DNA from: Catenulispora pinisilvae
Lineage (GTDB): Bacteria > Actinomycetota > Actinomycetes > Streptomycetales > Catenulisporaceae
Direction: 5' to 3'
DNA length: 64,000 bases
Assembly: GCF_015356865.1 (NCBI RefSeq)
Contig: NZ_JAAFZA010000014.1
Location: 1-64,000 of the forward strand
Shown: in pieces, positions 1 to 8,818 of the stretch
Layout: the number at the start of each line of letters is the position of its first letter
How positions within the stretch are numbered: position 1 is the first letter of the stretch
Made by a program: the position numbers and the translations under genes
The notes under the pieces: model-generated
The model's database searches: none
What the model saw: the letters and a program-made list of their open reading frames with translations, nothing else
Told to the model about the DNA's origin: nothing

Positions 1-2060
1 CCCTGGCGCCTCGAAGTCACCCACCCCGGCACGCTCGACGGCCTGGCCGCCGCCGAATTCCCCCCGGCCGCCGCCGCCCTCGAACCCGGCCAGGTCCGGG
101 TCGCGGTCCGCGCCGCCGGCGTGAACTTCCGCGACGTCGTCCTCACCCTCGGCCTGGTCCCGGCGGATCGGGATCCCGACGCCGGGATAGTCGGCAGCGA
201 GGTCGCCGGCGTGGTGGCCGAGGTCGGCTCGGGCGTGACCGGACTGGTGCCGGGCGACCGGGTGATGGGCATCGTCACCAGCGGGTTCGCGCCCCTGGTG
301 GTCGCCGACGCCCGCACCCTCACCCAGGTCCCCGCCGGCTGGTCGTACGCCGAAGCCGCCGCCGTACCGGTGGCCTTCTCGACGGCCTGGTACGGCCTGG
401 TGGATTTGGCCCGGGCGGCGCGCGGTCAACGCATCCTGATTCACGCCGCGACCGGCGGCGTGGGTTCAGCGGCGGTCCAGGTCGCGAAGCACCTGGGCCT
501 GGAAGTGTTCGCCACCGCCAGCCCTGGCAAGTGGGACGCGCTCCGTGCCATGGGCTTGGACGACGACCACATAGCCTCCTCCCGTGACGCCGACTTCGAG
601 CAGAAGTTCGCAGCCGTCACGGCGAGTCAGGGCATGGACATCGTCCTGAACGCGCTGGCCGGTGAGCTGACCGACGCCTCACTGCGCCTCCTGCCACGCG
701 GCGGTGCCTTCATCGAGATGGGCAAGACCGACCCCCGCGATCCGGACCAGATCGCCACCGATCACCCCGGCGTGGTCTACCGGGCCTTCTCCACCCAGGA
801 CGCAGGCCCCGACCGGTTGGCTGAGATCCTCACGATAATCAATGCCCTGATCAATGACGGCGTGATCACGCGTATGCCGGTTCGCTGCTGGGATATGCGC
901 CGGATCGGCGACGCGTTCCGTTTCATGAGTCAGGCCAAGCACATCGGCAAGGTCGTCCTGACCGTGCCTCGCAAGCCCCGTGCCGCGGGCACCGTTCTGG
1001 TCACCGGCGGGACCGGCATGATCGGCGGCCGAGTGGCCCGTCATCTGGCCGCCAGCGGCCGGGCCGGTGAGCTGCTGTTGACCGGCCGCTCCGGCCCGGT
1101 CGCCAGCGGAGTCCCGTCGTTGGCGGCGGGCTTGGCGGGTTCCGGGGCCGGGGTCAGCGTCGTGTCCTGCGACGCCGCCGACCGCGAGGCGCTGGCTGGC
1201 TTGTTGGCCTCGGTGCCGGTGTCGTCGGTGTTCCACTCGGTCGGGATCCTGGATGACGGTGTGCTGACGTCGATGACCCCGGAACGAGTAGACGCCGTCA
1301 TGCGCCCGAAGGCCGACGGCGCCTGGAACCTCCACGACCTGACCGCCGGCCGCGACCTGGACGCCTTCGTCCTGTTCTCCTCGGCGGCCGCGACCTTCGG
1401 TAGCTCCGGCCAGGGCAACTACGCCGCGGCGAATGCGTTCCTTGATGGTCTGGCCGCACACCGTCAGTCCTCTGGCCTTCCGGCTACAGCTCTGGCCTGG
1501 GGCCTGTGGTCCGAAGCCAGCGCCATGACCGGCCATCTGGCCACCGATCAGAAATCCCGCCTCGGCCGCGACGGCATCAATGCCCTGACTGCCGCGGACG
1601 GTCTGGCCCTGCTGGACACCGCCCTGTCCCGGGACGAAGCGATGCTGGTCCCGGCGCTGCTCGACGTCCCCGGCGTGCGAGCCCGCGCTGCCCGAGGCGA
1701 GTCCGTCCCGGCCGTGTGGCGCGGCCTGGCCGCCGGAACCGCGACCCGCCCGAAGGCCGCAGCCGTCGCGACGCTGGACGCCGCCGGCTTGCCGGACTGG
1801 CTGGCCGGGGTCGCCGAAGCCGATCGGGACCGGGTGCTGCTGGATCTGGTGCGCACGCACGTCGCGGCCGTCCTCGGCCACGACTCGCCCGACGCCGCCG
1901 CACCGGACCGGGCGTTCAAGGAACTCGGCTTCGACTCGCTCACCGCGGTCGAACTGCGCAACCGGCTCGGCACCGTGACCGGCCTGCGCCTGCCCTCGAC
2001 CCTGGTCTTCGACCACCCGACCCCGGTGGCGCTGGCCCGCTTCCTGCGCACCACACTGCT
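1..2060 (+). other. PKS incomplete module: ER-KR-ACP
   Basis: This is the C-terminal part of a reducing module. The ER has the NADPH loop TGGVGSAAVQ (about 450-480). The KR has TGGTGMIGG (about 1003-1030), the LDD motif of B-type ketoreductases (predicted D-hydroxyl before dehydration) and Ser/Tyr/Asn catalytic residues in SSAAA and NYAAAN. The ACP carries GFDSL with the attachment Ser at 1936-1938. The KS, AT and any DH of this module lie left of the window, so the extender unit cannot be read. Confidence 0.9.
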
Positions 2061-5000
2061 CGGCGACTCGGCCGGGTCGGGCGATCCGGCCGGCCGGAAC
2101 GCGTCCTCCCGTCCCCAGCCCGGCGCGCTCAGCGCCGAGCCGATCGCGATCGTGGCGATGAGCTGCCGGTTCCCCGGCGGCGTGGACAGCCCCGAGGACC
2201 TGTGGGAGCTGATGGCGCAGGGCCGCGACGCGGTCGCCGCCTTCCCCGCCGATCGTGGTTGGAACATCGAAGAGCTCTACCATCCGGATCCGGACCACAG
2301 CGGCACCTCGTATGTGCGCGAAGGCGGCTTCGTGGACGGCGCGGGCGACTTCGACCCGGCGTTCTTCGGGATCAGTCCGCGTGAGGCGCTGGCGATGGAC
2401 CCGCAGCAGCGACTGTTGCTGGAGACGTCCTGGGAGGCCTTCGAGCGGGCCGGGATCGACCCGGCGGCGCTGCGCGGCTCCGACACCGGCGTCTTCGTCG
2501 GCGCCGCGACCTCCGGCTACGGCAGCGGCGGCGTCGAGGAGGCGGCGGCCGAGGGCTACCTGATGACCGGCACGGCCGCCAGCGTGATCTCCGGCCGGGT
2601 GGCGTACACGTTCGGGCTGGAGGGCCCGGCGGTGACGGTGGAGACGGCGTGCTCCTCCTCGCTGGTGGCGATGCACCTGGCCGGTCAGGCCCTGCGCGCG
2701 GGGGAGTGCGACCTGGCGCTGGCCGGCGGCGTGACGGTGGTCGCCGTACCCGGCGCGGTCATCGAGTTCTCCCGCCAGCGCGGCCTGGCCCCCGACGGCC
2801 GCAGCAAGGCGTTCTCCGACGCCGCCGACGGCATGGGCATCGCCGAGGGCGTCGGCATGGTGGTGCTGGAGCGGCTGTCCGATGCGCGCCGCAACGGGCA
2901 TCAGGTCCTTGCGGTGGTCCGGGGCAGCGCGATCAATCAGGATGGTGCGTCGAACGGTCTGACCGCCCCGAACGGCCCGTCGCAGCAGCGGGTGATCCGG
3001 GCCGCGCTGGCTGCTTCCGGTCTGAAGCCGTCCGAGGTGGACGCGGTGGAGGCGCACGGTACCGGGACCGAACTGGGCGACCCGATCGAGGCCGGTGCGC
3101 TGATGGCGGTCTATGGCCAGGATCGGCCCGAGGACCAGCCGCTGTGGCTGGGCTCGGTGAAGTCGAACATCGGACACACGCAATGGGCCGCCGGCGCGGC
3201 CGGCGTGATCAAGATGGTGCTGGCGCTGCGGCATGCGGAGCTGCCCCGCACGCTGCACGTCGCGGAGCCCTCCTCGCACATCGACTGGGATGCGGGGAAT
3301 ATCAGGCTGCTGAGTGAGTCGGTGTCGTGGCCGGTGTCCGAGCGTCCGCGACGGGCCGGGGTGTCCTCGTTCGGGATCAGCGGGACCAATGCGCATGTGA
3401 TCCTGGAGGAGCCGCCGGTCGTCGAGGCCACAGCGACTGTCGGGGCTGATCCGGTGGTCGGGGCCGATTCGGTGGGCGCGGCGGGTGGTGGTACCGGGGC
3501 CGGCCCGGTGGTCGGTGGTGTGGTGCCGTGGATCGTCTCGGGCCGATCGGATGCGGCGCTGTGTTCTCAAGCCGAGCGGTTGCGGGAGTCGACCGTGGCG
3601 CGCCCTGACCTCGATGCGCGGGACGTGGCGTGGTCCCTGGCCTCTACACGCGCGGTATTTGAGCACCGGGCGGTAGTAGTCGGATCGGCCGGTCAGGAAC
3701 TGGCCGCTAGTTTGGCCGCGGTGGCGACCGGTCAGGCTGCTGGTTCAGCGGTCACCGGTTCGGCATCGGCAACCGGCCGTTCGGTGTTCGTCTTTCCCGG
3801 TCAGGGTGCGCAGTGGGCCGGTATGGGCAGCGAACTCGCTGCCGCCTCGCCAGTGTTCGCCGAGCGCCTCGCCGAGTGTGGCCGCGCCCTAGCACCATTC
3901 GTGGACTGGTCGCTGACCGATGTCCTCAGCGATCCGGCCGCACTCGAAGCCGTTGACGTCGTCCAGCCAGCCCTGTGGGCAGTGATGGTTTCCCTCGCTG
4001 CGGTATGGCAAGCGGCAGGCGTCACACCAGATGCGGTAGTGGGTCATTCCCAGGGCGAGATCGCTGCTGCGACCGTCGCCGGGGCTCTGTCTCTGGAAGA
4101 CGGCGCGCGGGTGGTGGCTCTGCGCAGTCGTGCGTTGCGGGTGTTGGCCGGCGCCGGCGGGATGGTCTCGGTGGCTGAGCCGGTGGACGCGGTGCGTACC
4201 CGCATCGCAGAGTTCGGCGACCGCCTCTCGATCGCCGTGGTCAACGGCCCCTCGGCGACAGTTGTCTCCGGTGAGCCGGACGCGCTGTCCGAACTGCTCG
4301 CGGCCTGCGAAGCCGATGAGGTCCGCGCGCGCCGTATCCCCGTGGACTACGCCTCGCACAGCGCCCAAGTCGAGCAACTGCGTGCCGAGATCACCGAGGT
4401 CTTGGCGCCTGTCACTCCCGCCGACCTGAACATTCCCATGGTCTCGGCCGTCTCCGGCGAGTGGCTTCAGGGCCCTGAGTTGGGTGCCAGCTATTGGTTC
4501 GACAGCCTGCGCGCGACGGTCGAGTTCGACCGGGCCGTTCGCGCTCTGGCCGACTCCGGGCACGGCGTCTTCCTGGAGATGTCGCCGCATCCGGTACTGA
4601 CCGCAGCGGTGACGGAAACCTTGGAGGACCAGGGCGTCGCAGCCCCCGTAGTCTCCGGTTCACTGCGCCGCGACAACGGCGGCCCGGCCCGCCTGCTGGC
4701 CTCGTTCGCCGAGGTGTGGGTACGCGGCGTCGACGTCAACTGGCCGACGGTCATCGGCGCGAGCCGTCAGGTCGACCTGCCCACCTACGCCTTCCAACAC
4801 CAGCACTTCTGGCCGACGCCGGTGACGGCGTCGGCGATCTCCGGAACGCTCGGTCACCCGTTCCTGGCCACGTCGGTGGAACTGGTGTCGGGCGAGGGCG
4901 TGGTGCTCACCGGTTCGGTGTCGCTGCGGACGCATCCGTGGCTGGCCGATCATGCGGTAGGCGGGACGGTTCTGTTGCCGGGCACGGCGTTCGTCGAGAT

Positions 5001-8000
5001 GGCGGTGCGCGCCGGGGATGCTGTGGGTTACGGCCGCCTGGACGACCTCGTCTTGGAAGCACCTTTGACCCTGTCCGCAGACGCGGCAGTCCAGGTACAA
5101 GTGGTGGTCGGCCCAGACATCGACGGGAACCGCTCAATCGAGATCCACACGCGGCCCGAAGACAGTGACCTGCCGTGGACCAGGCACGCCGCGGGCGCCC
5201 TCGCGCCGGCGTCGTCGGTCCCTGACACGTCAGAGTTCCTGGAGTGGCCGCCGCGTGACGCCGAGCCGGTCGCGGTTGACGATCTGTACGATCGGCTCGC
5301 TTCCGATGGCTATGGCTACGGTCCGGCGTTCCAGGGCTTGCGCGCGGGCTGGCGTCGCGGGGACGAGTTCTTCGCCGAGGTCGTCTTGCCCACGGAGCCG
5401 AACGCGGCCGGGTTCGGCATGCACCCGGCGCTCCTCGACGCGGCGCTGCACATCTCCGGCTCGGTCCTGCCGGAGGCGGGCCCGGGCCAAGTGCGACTGC
5501 CGTTCGCCTGGACCGGCGTCTCGCTGCACGCGTCCGGCGCGACCGTCCTGCGCGTGCGGCTGACGGCCACCGGCAACGACGGGATCGCGCTGGTCGCGGC
5601 CGACAGCGCCGGAATGCCGGTGGTCTCGGTGGAATCGCTTGTGCTGCGCCCCGCAGCGCTGGACCAGCTCGGGGCCGGCGCTGTGGTGCGCGACGGTTTG
5701 TTCGCGGTGAGCTGGACGCCGGTCGCGGCGGGGGAGTCGGCCGGGCGGATCGCGGCGCTCGGCGCCGGTGTCCCCGGAGTTTCGGCGGATGGTGTGTTCG
5801 CGGATGTGGCGGCGCTGGTCGAGGCGGTGCGGGCTGGCGAGCCGGTTCCGGATTCGGTGTTGGTCGCCGCCGGTGCGGATGCCGATGCATCACCTGCGTC
5901 AACCGCCACCACAGCCGCGACTCCGGCTTCGGCCGCGCCTGTGCCTGCCGTTGCGGGTTCGGCTGTGACTCTGCCTGGGGCTGGGGCTTCTGCTCGTGGT
6001 GCGGTGTCCGATGTGCTTGCTGTGGTGCAGCAGTGGCTGGCCGCTGATGAGTTGGCTGCGGCCCGCCTGGTCGTCCTGACTCGCGGCGCGGTATCCACCG
6101 GAACCGGCGAGGATGTGTTGGACCTCTCCGGAGCCGCCGTCTGGGGCCTGATTCGCACCGCTCAGTCCGAGAACCCCGACCGCTTCGTCCTCCTGGACAT
6201 CCCGGGCCAGGGCTCTGATCTCCTACCCGGCGCCCTCGCCTCCGGCGAGCCCGAGTTGGCCATCCGCGGCGATGCCGTCCTGGCCCGCCGCCTCACCCGG
6301 CCCGCAGGCGGGCTGTCGATTCCCACCGATGGCACGCCATGGCGCGTGGAAGTCGAGCACCCCGGCACGCTCGACGGCTTGGCCGTCGCTGAGCTCCCGT
6401 CGGCAGCCCTCGAACCCGGCCAGGTCCGGGTCGCGGTCCGCGCCGCCGGCGTGAACTTCCGCGATGTGCTGATCACTCTCGGCATGTATCCGGGCGAGGC
6501 ACTGCTGGGCAGCGAGGTCGCCGGTGTAGTGGCTGAGATCGGTCCCGGCGTGCGGCACCTGTCGCCCGGCGATCGAGTGATGGCCATGGCCGCCGGCGGG
6601 TTCGGCCCGTTCGTCGTGGTGGACGCGCGCACTGCCGTGTTGCTGCCGTCCCGGTGGTCGTTCGCCGAAGCCGCCGCAGTGCCGATCGCGTTCTCGACGG
6701 CCTGGTACGGCCTCGTCGATTTGGGTCAGGCGGCGCGCGGTCAACGTATCCTGATTCACGCCGCGACCGGCGGTGTCGGCTCGGCCGCAGTCCAGATCGC
6801 AAAGCACCTGGGCCTGGAAGTGTTCGCCACAGCCAGCCCCGGCAAGTGGGATTCTCTCCGCGCTATGGGCCTGGATGACGACCACATAGCCTCCTCCCGT
6901 GACGCCGACTTCGAGCAGAAGTTCGCAGCCGTCACCGCGAATCAGGGCATGGACATCGTCCTCGACGCTTTGGCAGGCGAGCTGACCGACGCTTCACTGC
7001 GCCTCCTGCCACGCGGCGGCGCCTTCATCGAGATGGGCAAGACCGACCCCCGCGACCCGGACCAGATCGCCGCCGACCACCCCGGCGTCCGCTACCAGAC
7101 GTTCGAGACCGGCGAAGCCGGCCCGGACCGGCTGCACGAGATCCTCACCCAGATCAGTGCCCTGATCGAGGAGGGAGTGTTCACCGGCATGCCGGTCCGC
7201 TGTTGGGACGTCCGCCGGATCGGCGACGCGCTGCGCTTCATGAGCCAGGCCAAGCACATCGGCAAGATCGTGCTGACCGTCCCCCGGACGCCGTCCCGAT
7301 CGGGCACGGTCCTGATCACCGGCGGCACCGGCATGATCGGCGGCAAAGTGGCGCGGCACCTGGCCGCCGGCGGCAAGGCCGGTGAGCTGCTGTTGACCGG
7401 ACGTTCGGGCCCGGCCGCGACCGGTGTCCCGGCACTGGCCGCCGCGCTGGCGGAGTCCGGCGCCGCGGTGAACGTCGTGTCCTGCGACGCCGCCGACCGC
7501 CGCGCGCTGGCCGAACTGCTGGCCGCGGTCCCGGTCACCGGCGTCTACCACTCCACCGGCGTCCTCGACGACGGCGTGGTGGCCGCACTCACCCCGGAGC
7601 GGGTGGACACCGTCATGCGGCCGAAGGCGGACGGGGCGTGGAACCTCCACGACCTGACCGCCGACCGCGACCTGGACGCCTTCGTCCTGTTCTCCTCGGC
7701 CGCCGCCTCCTTCGGCGGTGCCGGCCAGGCGAACTACGCCGCGGCCAATGCCTTCCTGGACGGCCTGGCCGCCCACCGTCAGTCCTCTGGCCTTCCGGCC
7801 ACGGCTCTGGCCTGGGGCCTGTGGGCGGACGCCAGCGCCATGACCGGCCATCTGGACACCGGCGACACCTCCCGCATCAACCGCGGCGGGATCGCGGCGA
7901 TGACCGCGGACGAGGGCTTGGCCCTCATGGACGCGGCGCTGATCCGGGACGAGCCGCTGCTGCTCCCGGCCCTGCTCGACGTCCAAGGCGTCCGGGCGCG

Positions 8001-8676
8001 CGCCGGCCGGGGCGAGGAGGTCCCGGTGCTGTGGCGGGGCCTGGTCGGCGGCGCCGCCCGCCGGACCGCCGCCGCCACCGGCGGTCCGGCCGCCGGCCCC
8101 GGTGGCTCCGGTGGCGCCTCGCTGGAGCAGCGCCTGGCCGCGATGTCGCCGGCCGAGCAGGACCGGTTCCTGCTGGACCTGGTCCAGGCGCACGTCGCGG
8201 CGGTCCTGGGCTACGCCTCGGCGGACGCCGTCCGGCCCGACCAGACGTTCCGCGAGATCGGCTTCGACTCGCTGACCGCCGTGGACCTGCGCAACCGGAT
8301 CAACGCCGCCGCCGGGACCCGGCTGCCCTCGACGCTGGTGTTCGACTATCCGACGCCGACGGCGCTGGCCGGGCATCTGCGCTCCAAGCTGGTGAAGCAG
8401 GAGCCGGGACACGCGCCGGTGCTGCGCGAGCTGGACGGTCTGGAGGCCGCGCTGGCGGTGATGGCCGGGGCGGAGCCGGAAGGCGAGGGGCGGATGCGGG
8501 TCCTGATGCGCCTGGAGGCGATCGTTCAGGGCCTGCGGACGGCGAACACCGAGGCGACGGCGGGTGTCGTCGCGGCGGGCGTCGAGGAGATCGGCGACGC
8601 GACCGACGACGACCTGTTCGACCTCATCGACAACGAGCTGGGCCTCGGCGGCGCCGGGGGTGAGGCGCTGAGCTGA
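1..8676 (+). CDS. Type I modular polyketide synthase, 5' partial
   Basis: The frame is open from base 1, where it already encodes enoylreductase sequence, so the start lies outside the window. Domains in order are ER (1-970), KR (985-1700), ACP (1830-2060), KS (2137-3420), AT (3780-4770), DH (4840-5650), ER (6330-7285), KR (7300-8040), ACP (8150-8390) and a C-terminal docking tail. It extends and reduces an acyl chain held on the phosphopantetheine arms of its ACPs, in the cytoplasm. All visible catalytic motifs are intact: KS Cys codon at 2650, AT GHSQG Ser at 4048, DH His at 4951 and Asp at 5437, KR Tyr at 1420 and 7735, ACP Ser at 1936 and 8269. There is no thioesterase, so the chain should pass to another protein. 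A hairpin at 8701 probably ends its transcript. Whether it works with the NRPS genes 11 kb downstream is not shown by the sequence. Confidence 0.96.
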   Translation, partial: PWRLEVTHPGTLDGLAAAEFPPAAAALEPGQVRVAVRAAGVNFRDVVLTLGLVPADRDPDAGIVGSEVAGVVAEVGSGVTGLVPGDRVMGIVTSGFAPLVVADARTLTQVPAGWSYAEAAAVPVAFSTAWYGLVDLARAARGQRILIHAATGGVGSAAVQVAKHLGLEVFATASPGKWDALRAMGLDDDHIASSRDADFEQKFAAVTASQGMDIVLNALAGELTDASLRLLPRGGAFIEMGKTDPRDPDQIATDHPGVVYRAFSTQDAGPDRLAEILTIINALINDGVITRMPVRCWDMRRIGDAFRFMSQAKHIGKVVLTVPRKPRAAGTVLVTGGTGMIGGRVARHLAASGRAGELLLTGRSGPVASGVPSLAAGLAGSGAGVSVVSCDAADREALAGLLASVPVSSVFHSVGILDDGVLTSMTPERVDAVMRPKADGAWNLHDLTAGRDLDAFVLFSSAAATFGSSGQGNYAAANAFLDGLAAHRQSSGLPATALAWGLWSEASAMTGHLATDQKSRLGRDGINALTAADGLALLDTALSRDEAMLVPALLDVPGVRARAARGESVPAVWRGLAAGTATRPKAAAVATLDAAGLPDWLAGVAEADRDRVLLDLVRTHVAAVLGHDSPDAAAPDRAFKELGFDSLTAVELRNRLGTVTGLRLPSTLVFDHPTPVALARFLRTTLLGDSAGSGDPAGRNASSRPQPGALSAEPIAIVAMSCRFPGGVDSPEDLWELMAQGRDAVAAFPADRGWNIEELYHPDPDHSGTSYVREGGFVDGAGDFDPAFFGISPREALAMDPQQRLLLETSWEAFERAGIDPAALRGSDTGVFVGAATSGYGSGGVEEAAAEGYLMTGTAASVISGRVAYTFGLEGPAVTVETACSSSLVAMHLAGQALRAGECDLALAGGVTVVAVPGAVIEFSRQRGLAPDGRSKAFSDAADGMGIAEGVGMVVLERLSDARRNGHQVLAVVRGSAINQDGASNGLTAPNGPSQQRVIRAALAASGLKPSEVDAVEAHGTGTELGDPIEAGALMAVYGQDRPEDQPLWLGSVKSNIGHTQWAAGAAGVIKMVLALRHAELPRTLHVAEPSSHIDWDAGNIRLLSESVSWPVSERPRRAGVSSFGISGTNAHVILEEPPVVEATATVGADPVVGADSVGAAGGGTGAGPVVGGVVPWIVSGRSDAALCSQAERLRESTVARPDLDARDVAWSLASTRAVFEHRAVVVGSAGQELAASLAAVATGQAAGSAVTGSASATGRSVFVFPGQGAQWAGMGSELAAASPVFAERLAECGRALAPFVDWSLTDVLSDPAALEAVDVVQPALWAVMVSLAAVWQAAGVTPDAVVGHSQGEIAAATVAGALSLEDGARVVALRSRALRVLAGAGGMVSVAEPVDAVRTRIAEFGDRLSIAVVNGPSATVVSGEPDALSELLAACEADEVRARRIPVDYASHSAQVEQLRAEITEVLAPVTPADLNIPMVSAVSGEWLQGPELGASYWFDSLRATVEFDRAVRALADSGHGVFLEMSPHPVLTAAVTETLEDQGVAAPVVSGSLRRDNGGPARLLASFAEVWVRGVDVNWPTVIGASRQVDLPTYAFQHQHFWPTPVTASAISGTLGHPFLATSVELVSGEGVVLTGSVSLRTHPWLADHAVGGTVLLPGTAFVEMAVRAGDAVGYGRLDDLVLEAPLTLSADAAVQVQVVVGPDIDGNRSIEIHTRPEDSDLPWTRHAAGALAPASSVPDTSEFLEWPPRDAEPVAVDDLYDRLASDGYGYGPAFQGLRAGWRRGDEFFAEVVLPTEPNAAGFGMHPALLDAALHISGSVLPEAGPGQVRLPFAWTGVSLHASGATVLRVRLTATGNDGIALVAADSAGMPVVSVESLVLRPAALDQLGAGAVVRDGLFAVSWTPVAAGESAGRIAALGAGVPGVSADGVFADVAALVEAVRAGEPVPDSVLVAAGADADASPASTATTAATPASAAPVPAVAGSAVTLPGAGASARGAVSDVLAVVQQWLAADELAAARLVVLTRGAVSTGTGEDVLDLSGAAVWGLIRTAQSENPDRFVLLDIPGQGSDLLPGALASGEPELAIRGDAVLARRLTRPAGGLSIPTDGTPWRVEVEHPGTLDGLAVAELPSAALEPGQVRVAVRAAGVNFRDVLITLGMYPGEALLGSEVAGVVAEIGPGVRHLSPGDRVMAMAAGGFGPFVVVDARTAVLLPSRWSFAEAAAVPIAFSTAWYGLVDLGQAARGQRILIHAATGGVGSAAVQIAKHLGLEVFATASPGKWDSLRAMGLDDDHIASSRDADFEQKFAAVTANQGMDIVLDALAGELTDASLRLLPRGGAFIEMGKTDPRDPDQIAADHPGVRYQTFETGEAGPDRLHEILTQISALIEEGVFTGMPVRCWDVRRIGDALRFMSQAKHIGKIVLTVPRTPSRSGTVLITGGTGMIGGKVARHLAAGGKAGELLLTGRSGPAATGVPALAAALAESGAAVNVVSCDAADRRALAELLAAVPVTGVYHSTGVLDDGVVAALTPERVDTVMRPKADGAWNLHDLTADRDLDAFVLFSSAAASFGGAGQANYAAANAFLDGLAAHRQSSGLPATALAWGLWADASAMTGHLDTGDTSRINRGGIAAMTADEGLALMDAALIRDEPLLLPALLDVQGVRARAGRGEEVPVLWRGLVGGAARRTAAATGGPAAGPGGSGGASLEQRLAAMSPAEQDRFLLDLVQAHVAAVLGYASADAVRPDQTFREIGFDSLTAVDLRNRINAAAGTRLPSTLVFDYPTPTALAGHLRSKLVKQEPGHAPVLRELDGLEAALAVMAGAEPEGEGRMRVLMRLEAIVQGLRTANTEATAGVVAAGVEEIGDATDDDLFDLIDNELGLGGAGGEALS
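2137..8390 (+). other. PKS complete module: KS-AT-DH-ER-KR-ACP, methylmalonyl type
   Basis: This is a fully reducing elongation module. The KS has TACSSS, EAHGTGT and SNIGHTQ (Cys and two His). The AT has GHSQG (4042-4056) and YASH (4348-4359), the established signature of methylmalonyl-CoA-selective ATs, as opposed to HAFH for malonyl. The DH has the HxxxGxxxxP motif starting at 4951 and the D-x-x-x-H motif at 5437. The ER and B-type KR have intact NADPH loops. The predicted result is a saturated two-carbon extension with an alpha-methyl branch. Its ER-KR-ACP block closely resembles that of the preceding module, with long identical nucleotide stretches. Confidence 0.9.
8400..8676 (+). other. 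PKS C-terminal docking domain
   Basis: After the last ACP come about 90 residues that are Ala/Glu-rich and helical, ending with DDDLFDLIDNELG and a short tail. This pattern is typical of C-terminal docking domains of cis-AT PKS proteins, which pair with the N-terminus of the next PKS polypeptide. No protein in the window begins with a matching docking helix followed by a KS. The partner should therefore lie outside, probably to the left in the unseen part of the PKS cluster. Confidence 0.75.
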
Positions 8677-8700
8677 CCGACTATCATCCGGTATGCGCTC

Positions 8701-8735
8701 ATCATCCACCCCATTCACTGGATGGGGTGGATGAT
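8701..8735 (+). terminator. Strong hairpin terminator after the PKS
   Basis: A perfect 14-bp stem (8701-8714 pairs with 8722-8735) with a 7-nt loop starts 24 bases after the PKS stop codon. There is no long T-tract, which is usual for actinomycete terminators. It separates the PKS transcript from the next gene. Confidence 0.8.
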
Positions 8736-8818
8736 CCCTTTCGTCAGCGTTCTGCGTCCCCGCGCGACCGTAAAGTCGTGATGACCGTACTGGCTGGTGG
8801 ACGTGGGATGAGGCGACG

